A stretch of 64,000 nucleotides of DNA from Clostridiaceae bacterium. GTDB taxonomy: Bacteria; Bacillota; Clostridia; Lachnospirales; Lachnospiraceae. Shown here in pieces: positions 1 through 8,443 of the stretch; the first letter of the stretch is position 1, and each line of letters starts with the position of its first letter. Under the pieces are notes generated by a model that was given only the letters and a program-made list of their open reading frames with translations, was not told the DNA's origin and did no database searches. The stretch covers positions 131,264 through 195,263 of the forward strand of contig CAJTGE010000004.1 of NCBI GenBank assembly GCA_910575795.1. The letters run 5' to 3'. The position numbers and the translations under genes are program-made.

Positions 1-2
1 CG

Positions 3-35
3 GCGTATCCACAGGGCTTGCCGGGGAGCGTGTAA
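3..35 (+). CDS. 3' end of an upstream gene (tentative)
   Basis: Reading frame 3 is open from the window edge to a TAA at 33-35, and the next ATG overlaps that stop (TAATG), the arrangement expected of coupled genes in an operon. Only ten residues are visible, so nothing can be said about the product. The G/C-rich third positions match neighbouring coding DNA. Confidence 0.3.
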   Translation, partial: AYPQGLPGSV

Positions 36-385
36 TGTGTGTATGGCTTGCCGGGTTCACGCCGGATTCCGTGCCCGTGGATGGATCCAGGCCCCGGTTT
101 GGCCATGCGGACCACTTTTCCCTGGTCACATCTGACGGGAAGGAGATACCCGCCTGGGAAGGGCTTGTGAAGGAACCGGCGCTCTCTGTCAATGAGTTCG
201 GCGTGGAAATCTCGATCCAGGCAGAAGATGAGGAAACATTGATGCGTTCCATCTCCCGCACAGGGCTGACCCTCCGGCATAGATCAGAAGAAGGGTTGTG
301 TCCGATTTCGAGCTGGAGAGGAAAGCGGGATTCCCGGAAACACCTGATAATTTTCAGGAAGCTACAGATACCGCAGGGGACATAG
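35..385 (+). CDS. unknown protein, possibly frame-disrupted
   Basis: Open frame of 116 codons whose ATG overlaps the preceding stop. Codon choice looks genuine (G/C at third positions) up to about position 280. Beyond about 290 the coding signature moves to another frame, the one that continues to the secY start. The last 30 or so residues here (cysteine, arginine and lysine rich) are therefore probably not natural. No family is recognised and there is no signal peptide. It lies directly upstream of secY and may belong to an export cluster that begins outside the window. Confidence 0.4.
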   Translation: MCVWLAGFTPDSVPVDGSRPRFGHADHFSLVTSDGKEIPAWEGLVKEPALSVNEFGVEISIQAEDEETLMRSISRTGLTLRHRSEEGLCPISSWRGKRDSRKHLIIFRKLQIPQGT

Positions 386-519
386 AGCCCGCTGGGGATG
401 CAGAAGGTACAGGAAATGCAGAAGGCTTTGAAGCTGATGGCGCAGGCGATACATTTGACACGAATAGAATTGACAAGGGTGTCATTGCTGAGGGTGAAGC
501 AGAAAGAAGGGCAGACTGA
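298..519 (+). CDS. short acidic protein or C-terminal part of the preceding gene
   Basis: GTG-initiated frame of 73 codons ending in a TGA that overlaps the secY ATG (TGATG), which implies translational coupling to secY. The product is very acidic with Ala/Gly/Asp/Glu repeats (runs such as GDAEGTGNAEG), typical of a disordered tail. There is no good ribosome-binding site before the GTG, and a stop at 280-282 closes the frame upstream. It may therefore be the natural C-terminus of the 35-385 gene after a frame change. Function unknown. Confidence 0.4.
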   Translation: MSDFELERKAGFPETPDNFQEATDTAGDIEPAGDAEGTGNAEGFEADGAGDTFDTNRIDKGVIAEGEAERRAD

Positions 520-1835
520 TGGCAGGCAGAAAGGCTCACAGATTCCAGACGTTCCGGACCCGGATCAGGGAACTGCCGTTTGTATGCAAGGCGGCAATCA
601 TCCTGGGAGTTATTGTCCTGGTAAGGTTCGGGTCATCCTATCCGCTCCCGTTCGTGAATACGGATTACATGCGGATGATCCTTGGTATCCAGGGGCTCGC
701 TTTTTTAAATACCATCACCGGCGGCTCTATGCAGCAGATGTCCATTTTCGCGCTGTCGATCAGCCCATATATCACAGCCTCCATCATCATGCAGCTCATG
801 GCAGTGGTGTTCCCATCCCTGGAGGAATTACAGAAGGATGGGAAGACCGGCCAGGAGAAGTTTAAGCGGATTACACAGGCCGTAGCAGTCACGCTGTCCA
901 TCGTCCAGTCTATATCAATGGCCGTCGGCCTTGGGGCGAAGGGCCTCCTGGTGTCCTATACCCCTGCGGCCGTTATAGCAGCGTCCGTGATCTGGAGCGT
1001 GGGAGCCATTGTCCTGATCGGGCTCAGCATGTTTTTGGACTGGATGGAGGCAGGGAGTGGGATCTCTATCCTCTTATGCGCCAATATCCTGTCCACATTC
1101 CCTTCTGATGTGTTCTTATTAAGGGATATGTTCGTGTCAGGGAAGATCCCCGCAGTGGCGGTGTTGAATACCGTACTGATCATAGCGGTATTCCTTGCAG
1201 CTATCGGCATATGCGTGGTCCTGGCGTCCACGTATCTGGAGATCCCGGTCACGAACTCCAGGAAAATGCCCAGGCGGCTGGACCGTTCCACATTCCCGAT
1301 CCCTTTAAATACATGCTCCGTCATGCCCGTGATCTTTGCCAGTTCTATCCTAAACCTCCCGATCATCGTGGCACATTTTGCCGGCATAGCGGATCATAAG
1401 GCTGCTTCACAGGTCATACGGTGCCTGACCACAGGGGAATGGTTCAAGCTGGATCAGCCGCTGTACAGCATTGGGGCACTTTTATACTTCGTACTCACAA
1501 CGCTGTTCACATACTTTTACCTGGACATCGGGTTCAACCCGTATGAGATCGCCGATAATCTGAAACGGTCAGAGGCGACGATCCCCGGGATCCGGCCCGG
1601 TACACCGACCGTGGAATACATCAGGGAGGTGAGTACCCGCATCGCGTTGACAGGGAATACGGCAACAACACTCCTGATCCTTGCTATGTACGCAGTCTGC
1701 AATACCTATGGGCTTGGGACGTTAAGTATCGCGGGGACGTCCATTATCATCCTTGTGGGTACGGTAATCGAAGAAAGGAGGCTTTTGGCTTCCATGGCGG
1801 CCGTCAGACGGTTCACCAAACAGAAAAAAGGATAA
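519..1835 (+). CDS. secY: accessory preprotein translocase subunit SecY
   Basis: SecY forms the protein-conducting channel of the Sec translocon in the cytoplasmic membrane. The 438-residue product is full length for the family, with about ten hydrophobic segments. It has a plug/TM2-like region (SISPYITASI, residues 80-90) and the C-terminal family signature NPYEIADNLKR followed by IPGIRPG (residues 340-361). The usual Gly of that signature is Glu352 here. The ATG overlaps the stop of the upstream acidic frame, and 13 bp downstream lies a SecE gene, so the two form a bicistronic channel unit. The sequence lacks the ribosomal-protein neighbours of a chromosomal secY, which marks it as an element-borne copy. 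It probably serves the exported proteins encoded along this element (inference). Confidence 0.95.
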   Translation: MAGRKAHRFQTFRTRIRELPFVCKAAIILGVIVLVRFGSSYPLPFVNTDYMRMILGIQGLAFLNTITGGSMQQMSIFALSISPYITASIIMQLMAVVFPSLEELQKDGKTGQEKFKRITQAVAVTLSIVQSISMAVGLGAKGLLVSYTPAAVIAASVIWSVGAIVLIGLSMFLDWMEAGSGISILLCANILSTFPSDVFLLRDMFVSGKIPAVAVLNTVLIIAVFLAAIGICVVLASTYLEIPVTNSRKMPRRLDRSTFPIPLNTCSVMPVIFASSILNLPIIVAHFAGIADHKAASQVIRCLTTGEWFKLDQPLYSIGALLYFVLTTLFTYFYLDIGFNPYEIADNLKRSEATIPGIRPGTPTVEYIREVSTRIALTGNTATTLLILAMYAVCNTYGLGTLSIAGTSIIILVGTVIEERRLLASMAAVRRFTKQKKG

Positions 1836-1848
1836 GGAGAGAAATATC

Positions 1849-2004
1849 ATGCGGAAGTGGATCAATGGACTTAGGCTTACATTCCCGGCCAAAAAAGAAG
1901 TGGCCGTGAACACCGCCATTACGGTGGCGGTCATGCTCGCAGGAGGGGCCTTCCTGTTCATTATAGATACAGCCAGTATGTACCTGTTCGCGATCAGCGG
2001 ATAG
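1849..2004 (+). CDS. secE: SecE-like translocase subunit, 51 aa
   Basis: SecE is the small essential clamp subunit that wraps SecY. The 51-residue product has the family layout: a short amphipathic N-terminus, FPAKKEV (equivalent of the W-P-x-x-x-E motif), then one membrane segment of about 20 residues with an Asp (FIIDTAS) near its outer end. The start is set by AAGGAGA at 1833-1839, 9 bp before the ATG. It follows secY by 13 bp and is followed by a strong terminator. It is short enough to be missed by ordinary gene callers. Assignment rests on the motif and the SecY neighbour together. Confidence 0.85.
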   Translation: MRKWINGLRLTFPAKKEVAVNTAITVAVMLAGGAFLFIIDTASMYLFAISG

Positions 2005-2026
2005 GTAGACTGGACATCAACGCAAG

Positions 2027-2064
2027 AAGCAAGGCATACCAGCGCCGGTAGCCTTGCTTTTTTT
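2027..2064 (+). terminator. rho-independent terminator after secYE
   Basis: Stem AGCAAGGC pairs with GCCTTGCT and is followed by a run of seven or more T. It closes the secYE transcript. Confidence 0.85.
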
Positions 2065-2235
2065 GCGGATAGGAGCTATCAGATTTGCTCCCGCTGACAT
2101 GGGCTGATCTCAGGCATTCCGCTGTCCCGGCACAGGCATTTGTTGACTGTATCATTAATGAGCGGCGGAACTGCCCTGGATGTTCCAACCGCACAGCCGG
2201 AATTTTTTTCTGCCGGGGAAACGCACAGGATCTGT

Positions 2236-2242
2236 CATACTT
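2236..2242 (+). promoter_or_regulatory. CATACTT motif ahead of the 2406 gene
   Basis: Copy of the shared motif in the 400-bp gap between the secYE terminator and the next gene, 163 bp before the start. No other gene is convincing in this gap; the remaining sequence holds a good AAGGAGG site right before 2406. Confidence 0.4.
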
Positions 2243-2405
2243 TCCACAGGAAGGCATGATGGGGGATTACCCCGTGATGCCTGTAAAAATCTGCCTGATA
2301 CCGGATGCTTGACATACAGCGTCCCCATACAGGCAGGAAAAAAGACTATCAGTATCCCAGATCCCGGAGTATAGATCAGGTTCCGGGAAGGAAAGGAGGA
2401 ATATC

Positions 2406-3809
2406 ATGGGGCTTGACGAAAAGGCGCTGGGAACCGCCGCCGCGGCGATCGCATATGGCATGACCGGGGTGTTATCCATGATCCCGGCCTTACAGGAAAT
2501 CAGGCTGGAACGGAAGCTCAATGAGGATAAGACAAAACTGGAAAAGAACGGGTTCCATCCGGATCTGGTTGCCAGGCATATCCGAAATAACGGGGCTGTG
2601 TTTATCGGGTGCGGGCAGGATACCCTGGAACCTATCCGGCAGGAGCTGACCCAGGGCGGGATCCCGTTCATCTCCGTCAACAGCAGCATGATTGAGGATG
2701 AGGGGAAACGCCCGCCTTATTTTTATACGGTAATGATCCGTGACATTGACGGGGAACGGGCGGCGGATCTGTTAAAGGATCTGCTGAAAGACCTGGGCAA
2801 AGGCTCCCAGGAACAGGAAGAGGAACTTGAGGATGAGGAAGATTTAGAACGGGAGATCGGCGGGCAGGAAGATGCGCCCGTGGAATCAGACGAAGAGGCC
2901 CGGAAAACACAGGACGGGCAGGAGGAAGAAGCCCAGGACGGTCTGAACGAAGAGGAAGAAGACGGCGGGGAAGATGAGGAGAAGGCAAAGGAAAAGAAGA
3001 AAGCCGCCGCGAAACGGAAAGCGGAAAGACACAGGGAACGCCGCAGGGCTGAGGAAGCGAAGCGCCAGGAGGCACAGAGGCGCGAGGATTCCGTAAGGCG
3101 GGAAGACTCCGTAAGGCGTGAGGAGGAAGGCCACCACGCCAGTGACTCCGGCCACCGGGAGCAGGAGCACCGGGAAGAGGGGTATAAGAGCGAGGAACGG
3201 GAACGTGATGCCCATGCTGCCGCCTCAGCCGTTTCCATAACATCCGCAGATGGGCCGTCATGGACAGACTACCGGGACGCATACGCCATCCGGGCTGCGG
3301 AGATCGAGGCGCAGTGCGAGCGTTACGCGAAAGCGGAACTGATGCGCCGGGAAATGGAAAGGATAAAGCTGTCCGGGAGGGACACGGGCGGGAAATACAG
3401 CCGCTTAAAGGAACAGTACCGGAGCACCAATGACGAGAGCCAGGCGCACCATGACCGGTTCCAGAGCATCGGGAAAGGCGGGTGGAAGGAATATGCCGCT
3501 GAAGCGGCAGAGCGTGCCAGGAATGCCTCCACAGAAGAGTTAAAGGAACATACCTGGGATAAGCCGGATGGCGGGGACTATTTAAGGAGGAACCAGGACG
3601 GCAGCTACAGCGCGTATACCAGAGAAGAGAAGAGGACCTACCTGGAAGGGAAATATAAGAACGGCGAGGCCAATGTCATCCTGCACGGGTACGCGCAGGA
3701 CACGGTACGGCATGAGGGGTTAAGGCGTCAGGAAGAACTGGTCAGCGCGAGAGCGCATACCAATACACAGGATGGCATGCTGCATTACAGGTCCCTCCTG
3801 GATAAGTAG
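2406..3809 (+). CDS. unknown acidic/charged coiled-coil protein
   Basis: 467 residues, started by an ATG behind AAAGGAGGAATATC. The N-terminal 120 residues look folded, with a hydrophobic stretch at 10-29 and an alpha/beta-like region containing GIPFISVNSSM. A long Glu/Asp-rich segment follows (about 130-195), then an Arg/Lys/Glu helix likely to form a coiled coil (about 195-270). The C-terminal domain is again folded-looking (about 285-467). No family is recognised. The stop codon is the last three bases before the left end of an insertion sequence, so the natural C-terminus may have been trimmed. Confidence 0.7.
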   Translation: MGLDEKALGTAAAAIAYGMTGVLSMIPALQEIRLERKLNEDKTKLEKNGFHPDLVARHIRNNGAVFIGCGQDTLEPIRQELTQGGIPFISVNSSMIEDEGKRPPYFYTVMIRDIDGERAADLLKDLLKDLGKGSQEQEEELEDEEDLEREIGGQEDAPVESDEEARKTQDGQEEEAQDGLNEEEEDGGEDEEKAKEKKKAAAKRKAERHRERRRAEEAKRQEAQRREDSVRREDSVRREEEGHHASDSGHREQEHREEGYKSEERERDAHAAASAVSITSADGPSWTDYRDAYAIRAAEIEAQCERYAKAELMRREMERIKLSGRDTGGKYSRLKEQYRSTNDESQAHHDRFQSIGKGGWKEYAAEAAERARNASTEELKEHTWDKPDGGDYLRRNQDGSYSAYTREEKRTYLEGKYKNGEANVILHGYAQDTVRHEGLRRQEELVSARAHTNTQDGMLHYRSLLDK

Positions 3810-3832
3810 GTGTAGTCTCCTCGGAAACTCAC
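3810..3832 (+). repeat. left terminal inverted repeat of the IS
   Basis: Reads GTGTAGTCTCCTCGGAAACT then CAC. It matches the right end apart from a 3-bp insertion. Confidence 0.8.
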
Positions 3833-3988
3833 AGCCCTGATTTTTTAAGGCTTTTTCAGTTCCCAAAATCATATTTTCACCTCTGTTTTTTCACTCATTT
3901 TGTAACATTTCCCTCTGCACATATCTTAGTCCCTAAAAAAAATTTGTCTTTTTTTAAAAAAACTATTGACAGGGAGCCAGAAATGTGC

Positions 3989-4029
3989 GGCCGATTTCGC
4001 TGATACTATCAGCGAAATCGGCCCTTTTG
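3989..4029 (+). terminator. strong hairpin upstream of the transposase gene
   Basis: Perfect 15-bp stem (GGCCGATTTCGCTGA with TCAGCGAAATCGGCC, loop TACTA) followed by CTTTTGTTT. It sits between the IS left end and the transposase start, where it would stop or sequester readthrough transcripts entering from outside, a common safeguard in insertion sequences (inference). Confidence 0.7.
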
Positions 4030-4081
4030 TTTAAGGCGTACTTTCCAATTTACATCACTTAAACAAAAGGAGGACACATTT

Positions 4082-5599
4082 ATGTTCAAACCCGAACTAT
4101 GGCAGAGCCATGACGAGTACAGAACCATTGTCTCTTCAATGGGGCGCAGGCTCTCCCGCAACAACCCCAAATATTCTTTTGATTCCTACGACGGGGAACG
4201 GCAGAAGCTCTTGAGCCTTAACCTTGACCCGCTCCTGGAACTGATCCCCTCCCTCTATTCCGATGGCGGCAGACCCGCACAGCACCAGGCCCAAATCATC
4301 CGCTCACTCATCCTCTTCGTCCTGCTCTTCAATAAGACAAAGGCGCGGACAAGCCTTACCTCATGGGTCAGGAACGTGCTCCCCGGCTCCATTTCCCTGA
4401 CTGTCCTCATTGGCTGTCCCTCTATAGAAGAACTGCCGCCCCTCGGCTCCTACTATGACCTCATGAACCGCTTCTGGATGGGCACAAGAGATGCCTGTTC
4501 CCGGTCTTCGCTTCTCCCTCCCGGTAAGAATGGCAGGAAGCCAAAAAAGGTGATCGGCCCTGACGGCAAGCTCGTGGAGCCCGAAGATACCTGTACGACC
4601 ACCACAAGGGACATCGTGGATGCTGTCATGGATGGCAGGCCTGCTTCCCCTAACCCGGAGGCTGCTCTCCAGAAGATTTTTTCTCTCCTTGCCGTATTCC
4701 CTTCCCTGCGCCTTGGCCTCCTGGATGCGCAAGACCTCACCGTCTCCGGCGACGGCACGGCTGTGCCTTCCCATTCTTCCCCTTACGGCAGGCATCCCGC
4801 CTCCTGCAGCACTTCCTGCCCTTTCCGGAACACATGCGGACGCCATTATTCAGACCCGGATGCCGGCTGGGGCTGGGACAGCGACAATGAAACATGGTAT
4901 TTCGGCCACACCCTCTACATGCTCTGCTCCAGGAACAATGAGCTTAAAGTCGAGCTGCCCCTGCTCATGAAGTTCACTGATGCCAGGCGCCATGACAGCA
5001 AGAACTTCCTTTATTCCATCGATGACTTCGGCCGCAACGGCTTTGGACTTTCCCCCAGGAATGTCTGCCTCGATTCCGCCCATGACAACATCCCCACCTA
5101 CATGCTCCTGGAGCGCTGGGGCATCAATTCGCTCATCGACATCAATGGACGGGCCAAAGCTTCGGAAAATGCCCCTGATGATATCACTTTCAATAAGGAT
5201 GGCCATCCCCTCTGCCGGGCAGGGCATGAAATGAAGCCATGGGGTAATGACCCGGTCAAGGACGCCCATAAATACCGCTGCCCTCTCAGATGCGGATCCA
5301 TTAAGAAATGCCCCTACGAGGCGGAATGCTCCCCAGGCAGCTATGGCCGCACTGTCTACATAAAGAACCATGGGGACCTGCGCTTCCATCCCCGCATCCC
5401 CAGGGATTCCCAGGAATACAAGGACACCTACAAGGAACGCACCGCCTGCGAACGGGTAAATGACCGCGTCCTCAATGACTACTGCCTGCAGCAGCTCAAG
5501 ATACGGGGCAGGGACCATTTTTCTTTTTGGGCCATGATCATCGGCATATGCATCCATCTTGACGCAAGATACAAGGCGGCACATCTGTATGCAGCCTGA
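4082..5599 (+). CDS. DDE transposase of the IS (IS1182/IS4-like)
   Basis: 505 residues with an AAAGGAGGA site before the ATG. The protein cuts and joins the IS ends. Candidate catalytic acids are the Asp of SGDGTAV, the Asp of CLDSAHD and the Glu of ERTACERVN, in the order and context seen in IS1182/IS4-type enzymes. A Cys-rich stretch (STSCPFRNTCGRHY and a second CPLRCGSIKKCPYEAEC) between the acids resembles an inserted zinc-binding region. Codon use is richer in C-ending codons (GCC, CTC, CCC) than the surrounding element genes, in line with recent arrival from elsewhere. The family name is tentative; the DDE nature is more secure. The frame is intact, so the element may be active. Confidence 0.8.
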   Translation: MFKPELWQSHDEYRTIVSSMGRRLSRNNPKYSFDSYDGERQKLLSLNLDPLLELIPSLYSDGGRPAQHQAQIIRSLILFVLLFNKTKARTSLTSWVRNVLPGSISLTVLIGCPSIEELPPLGSYYDLMNRFWMGTRDACSRSSLLPPGKNGRKPKKVIGPDGKLVEPEDTCTTTTRDIVDAVMDGRPASPNPEAALQKIFSLLAVFPSLRLGLLDAQDLTVSGDGTAVPSHSSPYGRHPASCSTSCPFRNTCGRHYSDPDAGWGWDSDNETWYFGHTLYMLCSRNNELKVELPLLMKFTDARRHDSKNFLYSIDDFGRNGFGLSPRNVCLDSAHDNIPTYMLLERWGINSLIDINGRAKASENAPDDITFNKDGHPLCRAGHEMKPWGNDPVKDAHKYRCPLRCGSIKKCPYEAECSPGSYGRTVYIKNHGDLRFHPRIPRDSQEYKDTYKERTACERVNDRVLNDYCLQQLKIRGRDHFSFWAMIIGICIHLDARYKAAHLYAA

Positions 5600-5784
5600 T
5601 ATGTTTGGCTGCATAGACTTATCACAAGATAGCCGTTGCCCATCCTGTTAAAATCAAGTCTTTGGCAGGCTTGTTTGCCATGCCTCTTTTTCATCCACTT
5701 TCCCTGAACATTTCTAAAATATGCATTTTCTGCGCTCCTTTTTATCTACATCTTTACGATGTTTAAATTCTTATTCCTTTTTCA

Positions 5785-5804
5785 GTGAGTTTCCGAGACT
5801 ACAC
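5785..5804 (-). repeat. right terminal inverted repeat of the IS
   Basis: Reverse complement reads GTGTAGTCTCGGAAACTCAC, matching the left end at 3810-3832. Confidence 0.8.
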
Positions 5805-6575
5805 AAACAAAATCTTTTCACTCTAACAGAGAGGGAGAAGAAACGCCTAGTGATTGTAATATGCACATTCGACCCATTTGGCGCGGATCGATACATTTAC
5901 CACTGCGGCACATATCTCCATGCACCGTCTTCCGAGCCTGTCCTCACAAAGGACGGGTTCTGGAACGTATTCGTGAATGCAAGAGGACGCATAGGAGACG
6001 TAAGCGATGAGTACAAAGCGCTGATGCATTTCCTGGTAGACGGAACCGCGGCAGAAGGCACATTCGCCCAGAAACTGAAATGCAAAGCAGCAGAGGCGGA
6101 TTTGAGATACTGCAAAAAGATGCTACACGATCCAGAAGCCGAATATATCAATCTGGAATGGATCCATGCGGTTATGAAGTCAATTCTTGCGGATGAACTT
6201 CCTTTCGAAAAGGAACTGGCTGAGAACGCAGAAGGCCATACCTACGAAATGGCCGTTAAGTTAAGGAGCGCTTCCGGCATAGCCTATACAACGGCTGTTG
6301 AACGCGCCTGCACTGGTGGGAGATACGTAACAGTCATAATGTCAACCATCGCCACACCCGAGAAACACGGCCCATCCCACCTGTTCTGCGAACGGTTCGT
6401 GGACAGCAGCAGCCTGCAGTGCCTGGCCAGCAGGAAACCTGTCAGGTATGGCATTGAGGTGGCATCTGGGCCGAAATACCAGAAATGCCCTGTCATGCTT
6501 TCTCCCGATGTTGCTGCAGTCGCTTTCAGGAAGACCCCATATTCGGAAACAGAATGGTACTGCATTGCTCTGTAA
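5805..6575 (+). pseudogene. Rpn-type PD-(D/E)XK nuclease gene, 5' truncated by the IS
   Basis: The open frame begins inside the IS, but homologous sequence starts right after its right end. LTEREKKRLVIVICTFDPFG, then GRIGDVSDEYKAL, are typical of the region following the catalytic core in Rpn family recombination-promoting nucleases (PDDEXK transposase family). The N-terminal part with the catalytic motif is missing. After about residue 130 of the frame the sequence is unfamiliar and Cys/Tyr containing. No promoter or ribosome-binding site remains, so it is most likely dead. A terminator follows at 6613. Confidence 0.65.
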
Positions 6576-6612
6576 GGCATAAACACTCCAAAACATACCG
6601 GTTAAGCAATAC

Positions 6613-6648
6613 CAGCCCTATGGATTTCCTTATAGGGCTGTTTTTTTT
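6613..6648 (+). terminator. rho-independent terminator after the nuclease remnant
   Basis: Perfect 9-bp stem CAGCCCTAT/ATAGGGCTG followed by eight T. Confidence 0.9.
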
Positions 6649-6723
6649 GTGCCCTGATCTATGGTAGTTGTTTCATTTTACACCACCCAAGAAAAATCCC
6701 TACGATAAGCTCATTTCCGTACC

Positions 6724-6730
6724 CATACTT
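6724..6730 (+). promoter_or_regulatory. CATACTT motif ahead of the recR operon
   Basis: Lies 76 bp past the preceding terminator and 132 bp before the first gene of the recR operon. It has no recognisable TTGACA at the usual distance. Confidence 0.45.
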
Positions 6731-6862
6731 CCCATGAAACATAATAAGGCACCAGAGGAGGGAATGTCATGGAATTATAAACGACTGGCATAGAACCAGT
6801 TGAAAACAAGAAAAACAAGCAAACAAAAACGAAAACCAAACAAAAAAAAGGAGAAAAAAACA

Positions 6863-7330
6863 ATGAAAAAAATCCTGAAAAGCGGAGAAGTATGTATGGG
6901 TATCTGCGGAGAGCCGGCCGGATTCACGGACAGTTTCGGTTCGCCGTTGTATGTCGGCGATCTGGTCAACGTGTACATGGAGCGGACTGATAAGCGCAAA
7001 GCTACCAGGGAGTCATCGGGACCTGAGTATATCGTCCACATAGATAACGAGGATCCGTTCATCATGGGCTTAAAGAGCAGCATGAATCCGGTGACACATT
7101 ACTATCTGGATGGGGATGAGTCTAACGAGGATGACTATGACTACCGCGAGACCCACTACATCAATAAGGACTTCCCGGAAGACGACCCGAGATACTTATG
7201 GCTTGTCGCAAAGATCAAGGATCACAAGGATACCGTCCATGGAGAACGCTGGGGCAGCGGTAATGTCACCACGTACCTGGTGGACGAGGATGAAAAGAAA
7301 GAAGAAGACGGCGTGAAGGAGGTATTTTGA
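6863..7330 (+). CDS. unknown protein preceding recR
   Basis: 155 residues starting at the ATG behind AAAAGGAGAAAAAAAC. An earlier in-frame ATG at 6800 lacks a ribosome-binding site and would add only a Lys/Gln-rich leader. The product is soluble, acidic at the C-terminus (DEDEKKEEDGV) and rich in Asp/Tyr in the middle (NEDDYDYRETHY). No family recognised. Its TGA overlaps the recR ATG, so it is translationally coupled to recombination protein RecR. Confidence 0.7.
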   Translation: MKKILKSGEVCMGICGEPAGFTDSFGSPLYVGDLVNVYMERTDKRKATRESSGPEYIVHIDNEDPFIMGLKSSMNPVTHYYLDGDESNEDDYDYRETHYINKDFPEDDPRYLWLVAKIKDHKDTVHGERWGSGNVTTYLVDEDEKKEEDGVKEVF

Positions 7331-7926
7331 TGAAATACTACAGCGAACGCATGAACAAACTCATCACACAGCTTTCCATGCTGCCTGGTATCGGGCAGAA
7401 AACAGCGGAGCGCCTGGCGTACCATATCGTCAAACTGCCCAAGGAACGGGTAGCAACGCTGGCGGACTCCATCCGGGATGCAAGCGAGAATGTCTCCTAC
7501 TGCAAGACGTGTTTTGCTACGTCAGATGAGGAGATGTGCCCTGTATGCAGGAGCCAGAATCGGAACCACCGGGTCATCATGGTCGTGGAAAACGATGATG
7601 ACATGGCACAGATGGAGCGGAGCGGCGCCTATGATGGCGTGTACCATGTACTCCAGGGCGTAATCGATGCCATGAAGGGCATTGGCCCGAATGAGATCCG
7701 ATTAAAGGAACTGATACTCCGGCTGAGGGACGACGTGGATGAGATTATCCTGGCAACAAGTTCCAGCGTAGAGGGAGAAACCACGGCAACGTATATCAGC
7801 CGCCTGGTCAAGCCGCTTGGCATTAAGGTCACGCAGCTGGCGTCGGGCATCCCGATCGGGGCGGATCTCCAGGCGGTCGATTCCGCAACAATCACCCGGG
7901 CTTTTAAGAACCGGGGAGAGCTGTAA
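7330..7926 (+). CDS. recR: recombination mediator RecR
   Basis: RecR works with RecF/RecO to load RecA on SSB-coated gaps. The 198-residue product is full length and has every family part: helix-hairpin-helix (LPGIGQKTAERLA, about 18-30), a four-Cys zinc finger (Cys58, Cys61, Cys70, Cys73), a Toprim domain from about residue 80 with the VVENDDD acidic motif, and the conserved C-terminal SGIPIGADLQ loop. I chose the ATG at 7330, 6 bp after AAGGAGG, rather than an upstream TTG. As an element-borne copy it fits with the SSB, polymerase and topoisomerase genes further along. Confidence 0.95.
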   Translation: MKYYSERMNKLITQLSMLPGIGQKTAERLAYHIVKLPKERVATLADSIRDASENVSYCKTCFATSDEEMCPVCRSQNRNHRVIMVVENDDDMAQMERSGAYDGVYHVLQGVIDAMKGIGPNEIRLKELILRLRDDVDEIILATSSSVEGETTATYISRLVKPLGIKVTQLASGIPIGADLQAVDSATITRAFKNRGEL

Positions 7927-7963
7927 AACAATTGGAAAATAACCAGAAAAAGAGGAGGACAAT

Positions 7964-8224
7964 ATGAGACTGTCAGAGAACGATAAGAAATACCTCGAAA
8001 AGATGGGGCATACAGAAAAGGATTTTGACCAGATCAGGGAAGCTGCCGCAAGGACCGTCTACAGCATGAACGGGGAGAGGATTACTGCCAGGCAGGCGGT
8101 GAAACTGCTTGGTAGGAAACAATTCCTCAGCGGGATTTCCAGAAGTGCTTTCCATTGGAACTGTTCGAGGGAAACCGATGACGGCGGGACAGTGGAGCTC
8201 GATTCGTCGAGGCTGTTCCGTTAA
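7964..8224 (+). CDS. small unknown protein (86 aa)
   Basis: Starts with an ATG behind GAGGAGGACAAT. The first half is helical and charged (ENDKKYLEKMGHTEKDFDQI). The second half has an ITARQAVKLLGRKQFLSGISRSAFHW region that could be a short DNA-binding helix pair, but no motif is diagnostic. It lies 37 bp after recR in the same operon. Function unknown. Confidence 0.65.
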   Translation: MRLSENDKKYLEKMGHTEKDFDQIREAAARTVYSMNGERITARQAVKLLGRKQFLSGISRSAFHWNCSRETDDGGTVELDSSRLFR

Positions 8225-8254
8225 CCGTTAAAAAAGAAGGAAGGAGTATAAGCG

Positions 8255-8443
8255 ATGTTCTTATGCAGCAATATCAAATGCCCGCACTACCGGGTGAGAA
8301 AAGAGATCGACTATACAGCGATGATGGGGATGAACCCATTCAGCATGCATGGCATGCCGAAACTGACATCCTATGGGGGATGCAGGTATTCCTACTGCAA
8401 GCTCAGGACGGGGCGGCAGTCCCGTGGCAGCCGCAAGAAATGA
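8255..8443 (+). CDS. small Cys-containing unknown protein (62 aa)
   Basis: ATG behind AAGGAAGGAG with 8 bp spacing. The residues CSNIKCPHY near the N-terminus and GGCRYSYC near the C-terminus give two Cys pairs, suggesting a small zinc-binding fold. A basic tail (RTGRQSRGSRKK) is compatible with nucleic-acid contact. It follows the 7964 gene by 30 bp. No family recognised. Confidence 0.6.
   Translation: MFLCSNIKCPHYRVRKEIDYTAMMGMNPFSMHGMPKLTSYGGCRYSYCKLRTGRQSRGSRKK

Larger units (their letters stand above)
3810..5804 (+). mobile_element. complete IS with DDE transposase (about 2.0 kb)
   Basis: Terminal inverted repeats are visible. The left end is GTGTAGTCTC CTC GGAAACTCAC at 3810-3832. The right end at 5785-5804 is the reverse complement of GTGTAGTCTCGGAAACTCAC. 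They differ only by the extra CTC. One transposase gene fills the interior. No target-site duplication can be seen: the left flank is the end of the 2406 gene and the right flank enters an N-terminally truncated nuclease gene, so the insertion is probably associated with a deletion or rearrangement. Confidence 0.85.

Noticed and set aside
2085-2374. Small frames in the 2066-2405 gap
   Set aside because: Overlapping frames with no good start sites and weak coding signature.
6768-6779. Three-codon ATG-GAA-TTA-TAA after a good ribosome-binding site
   Set aside because: Too short to support; possible leader peptide only.
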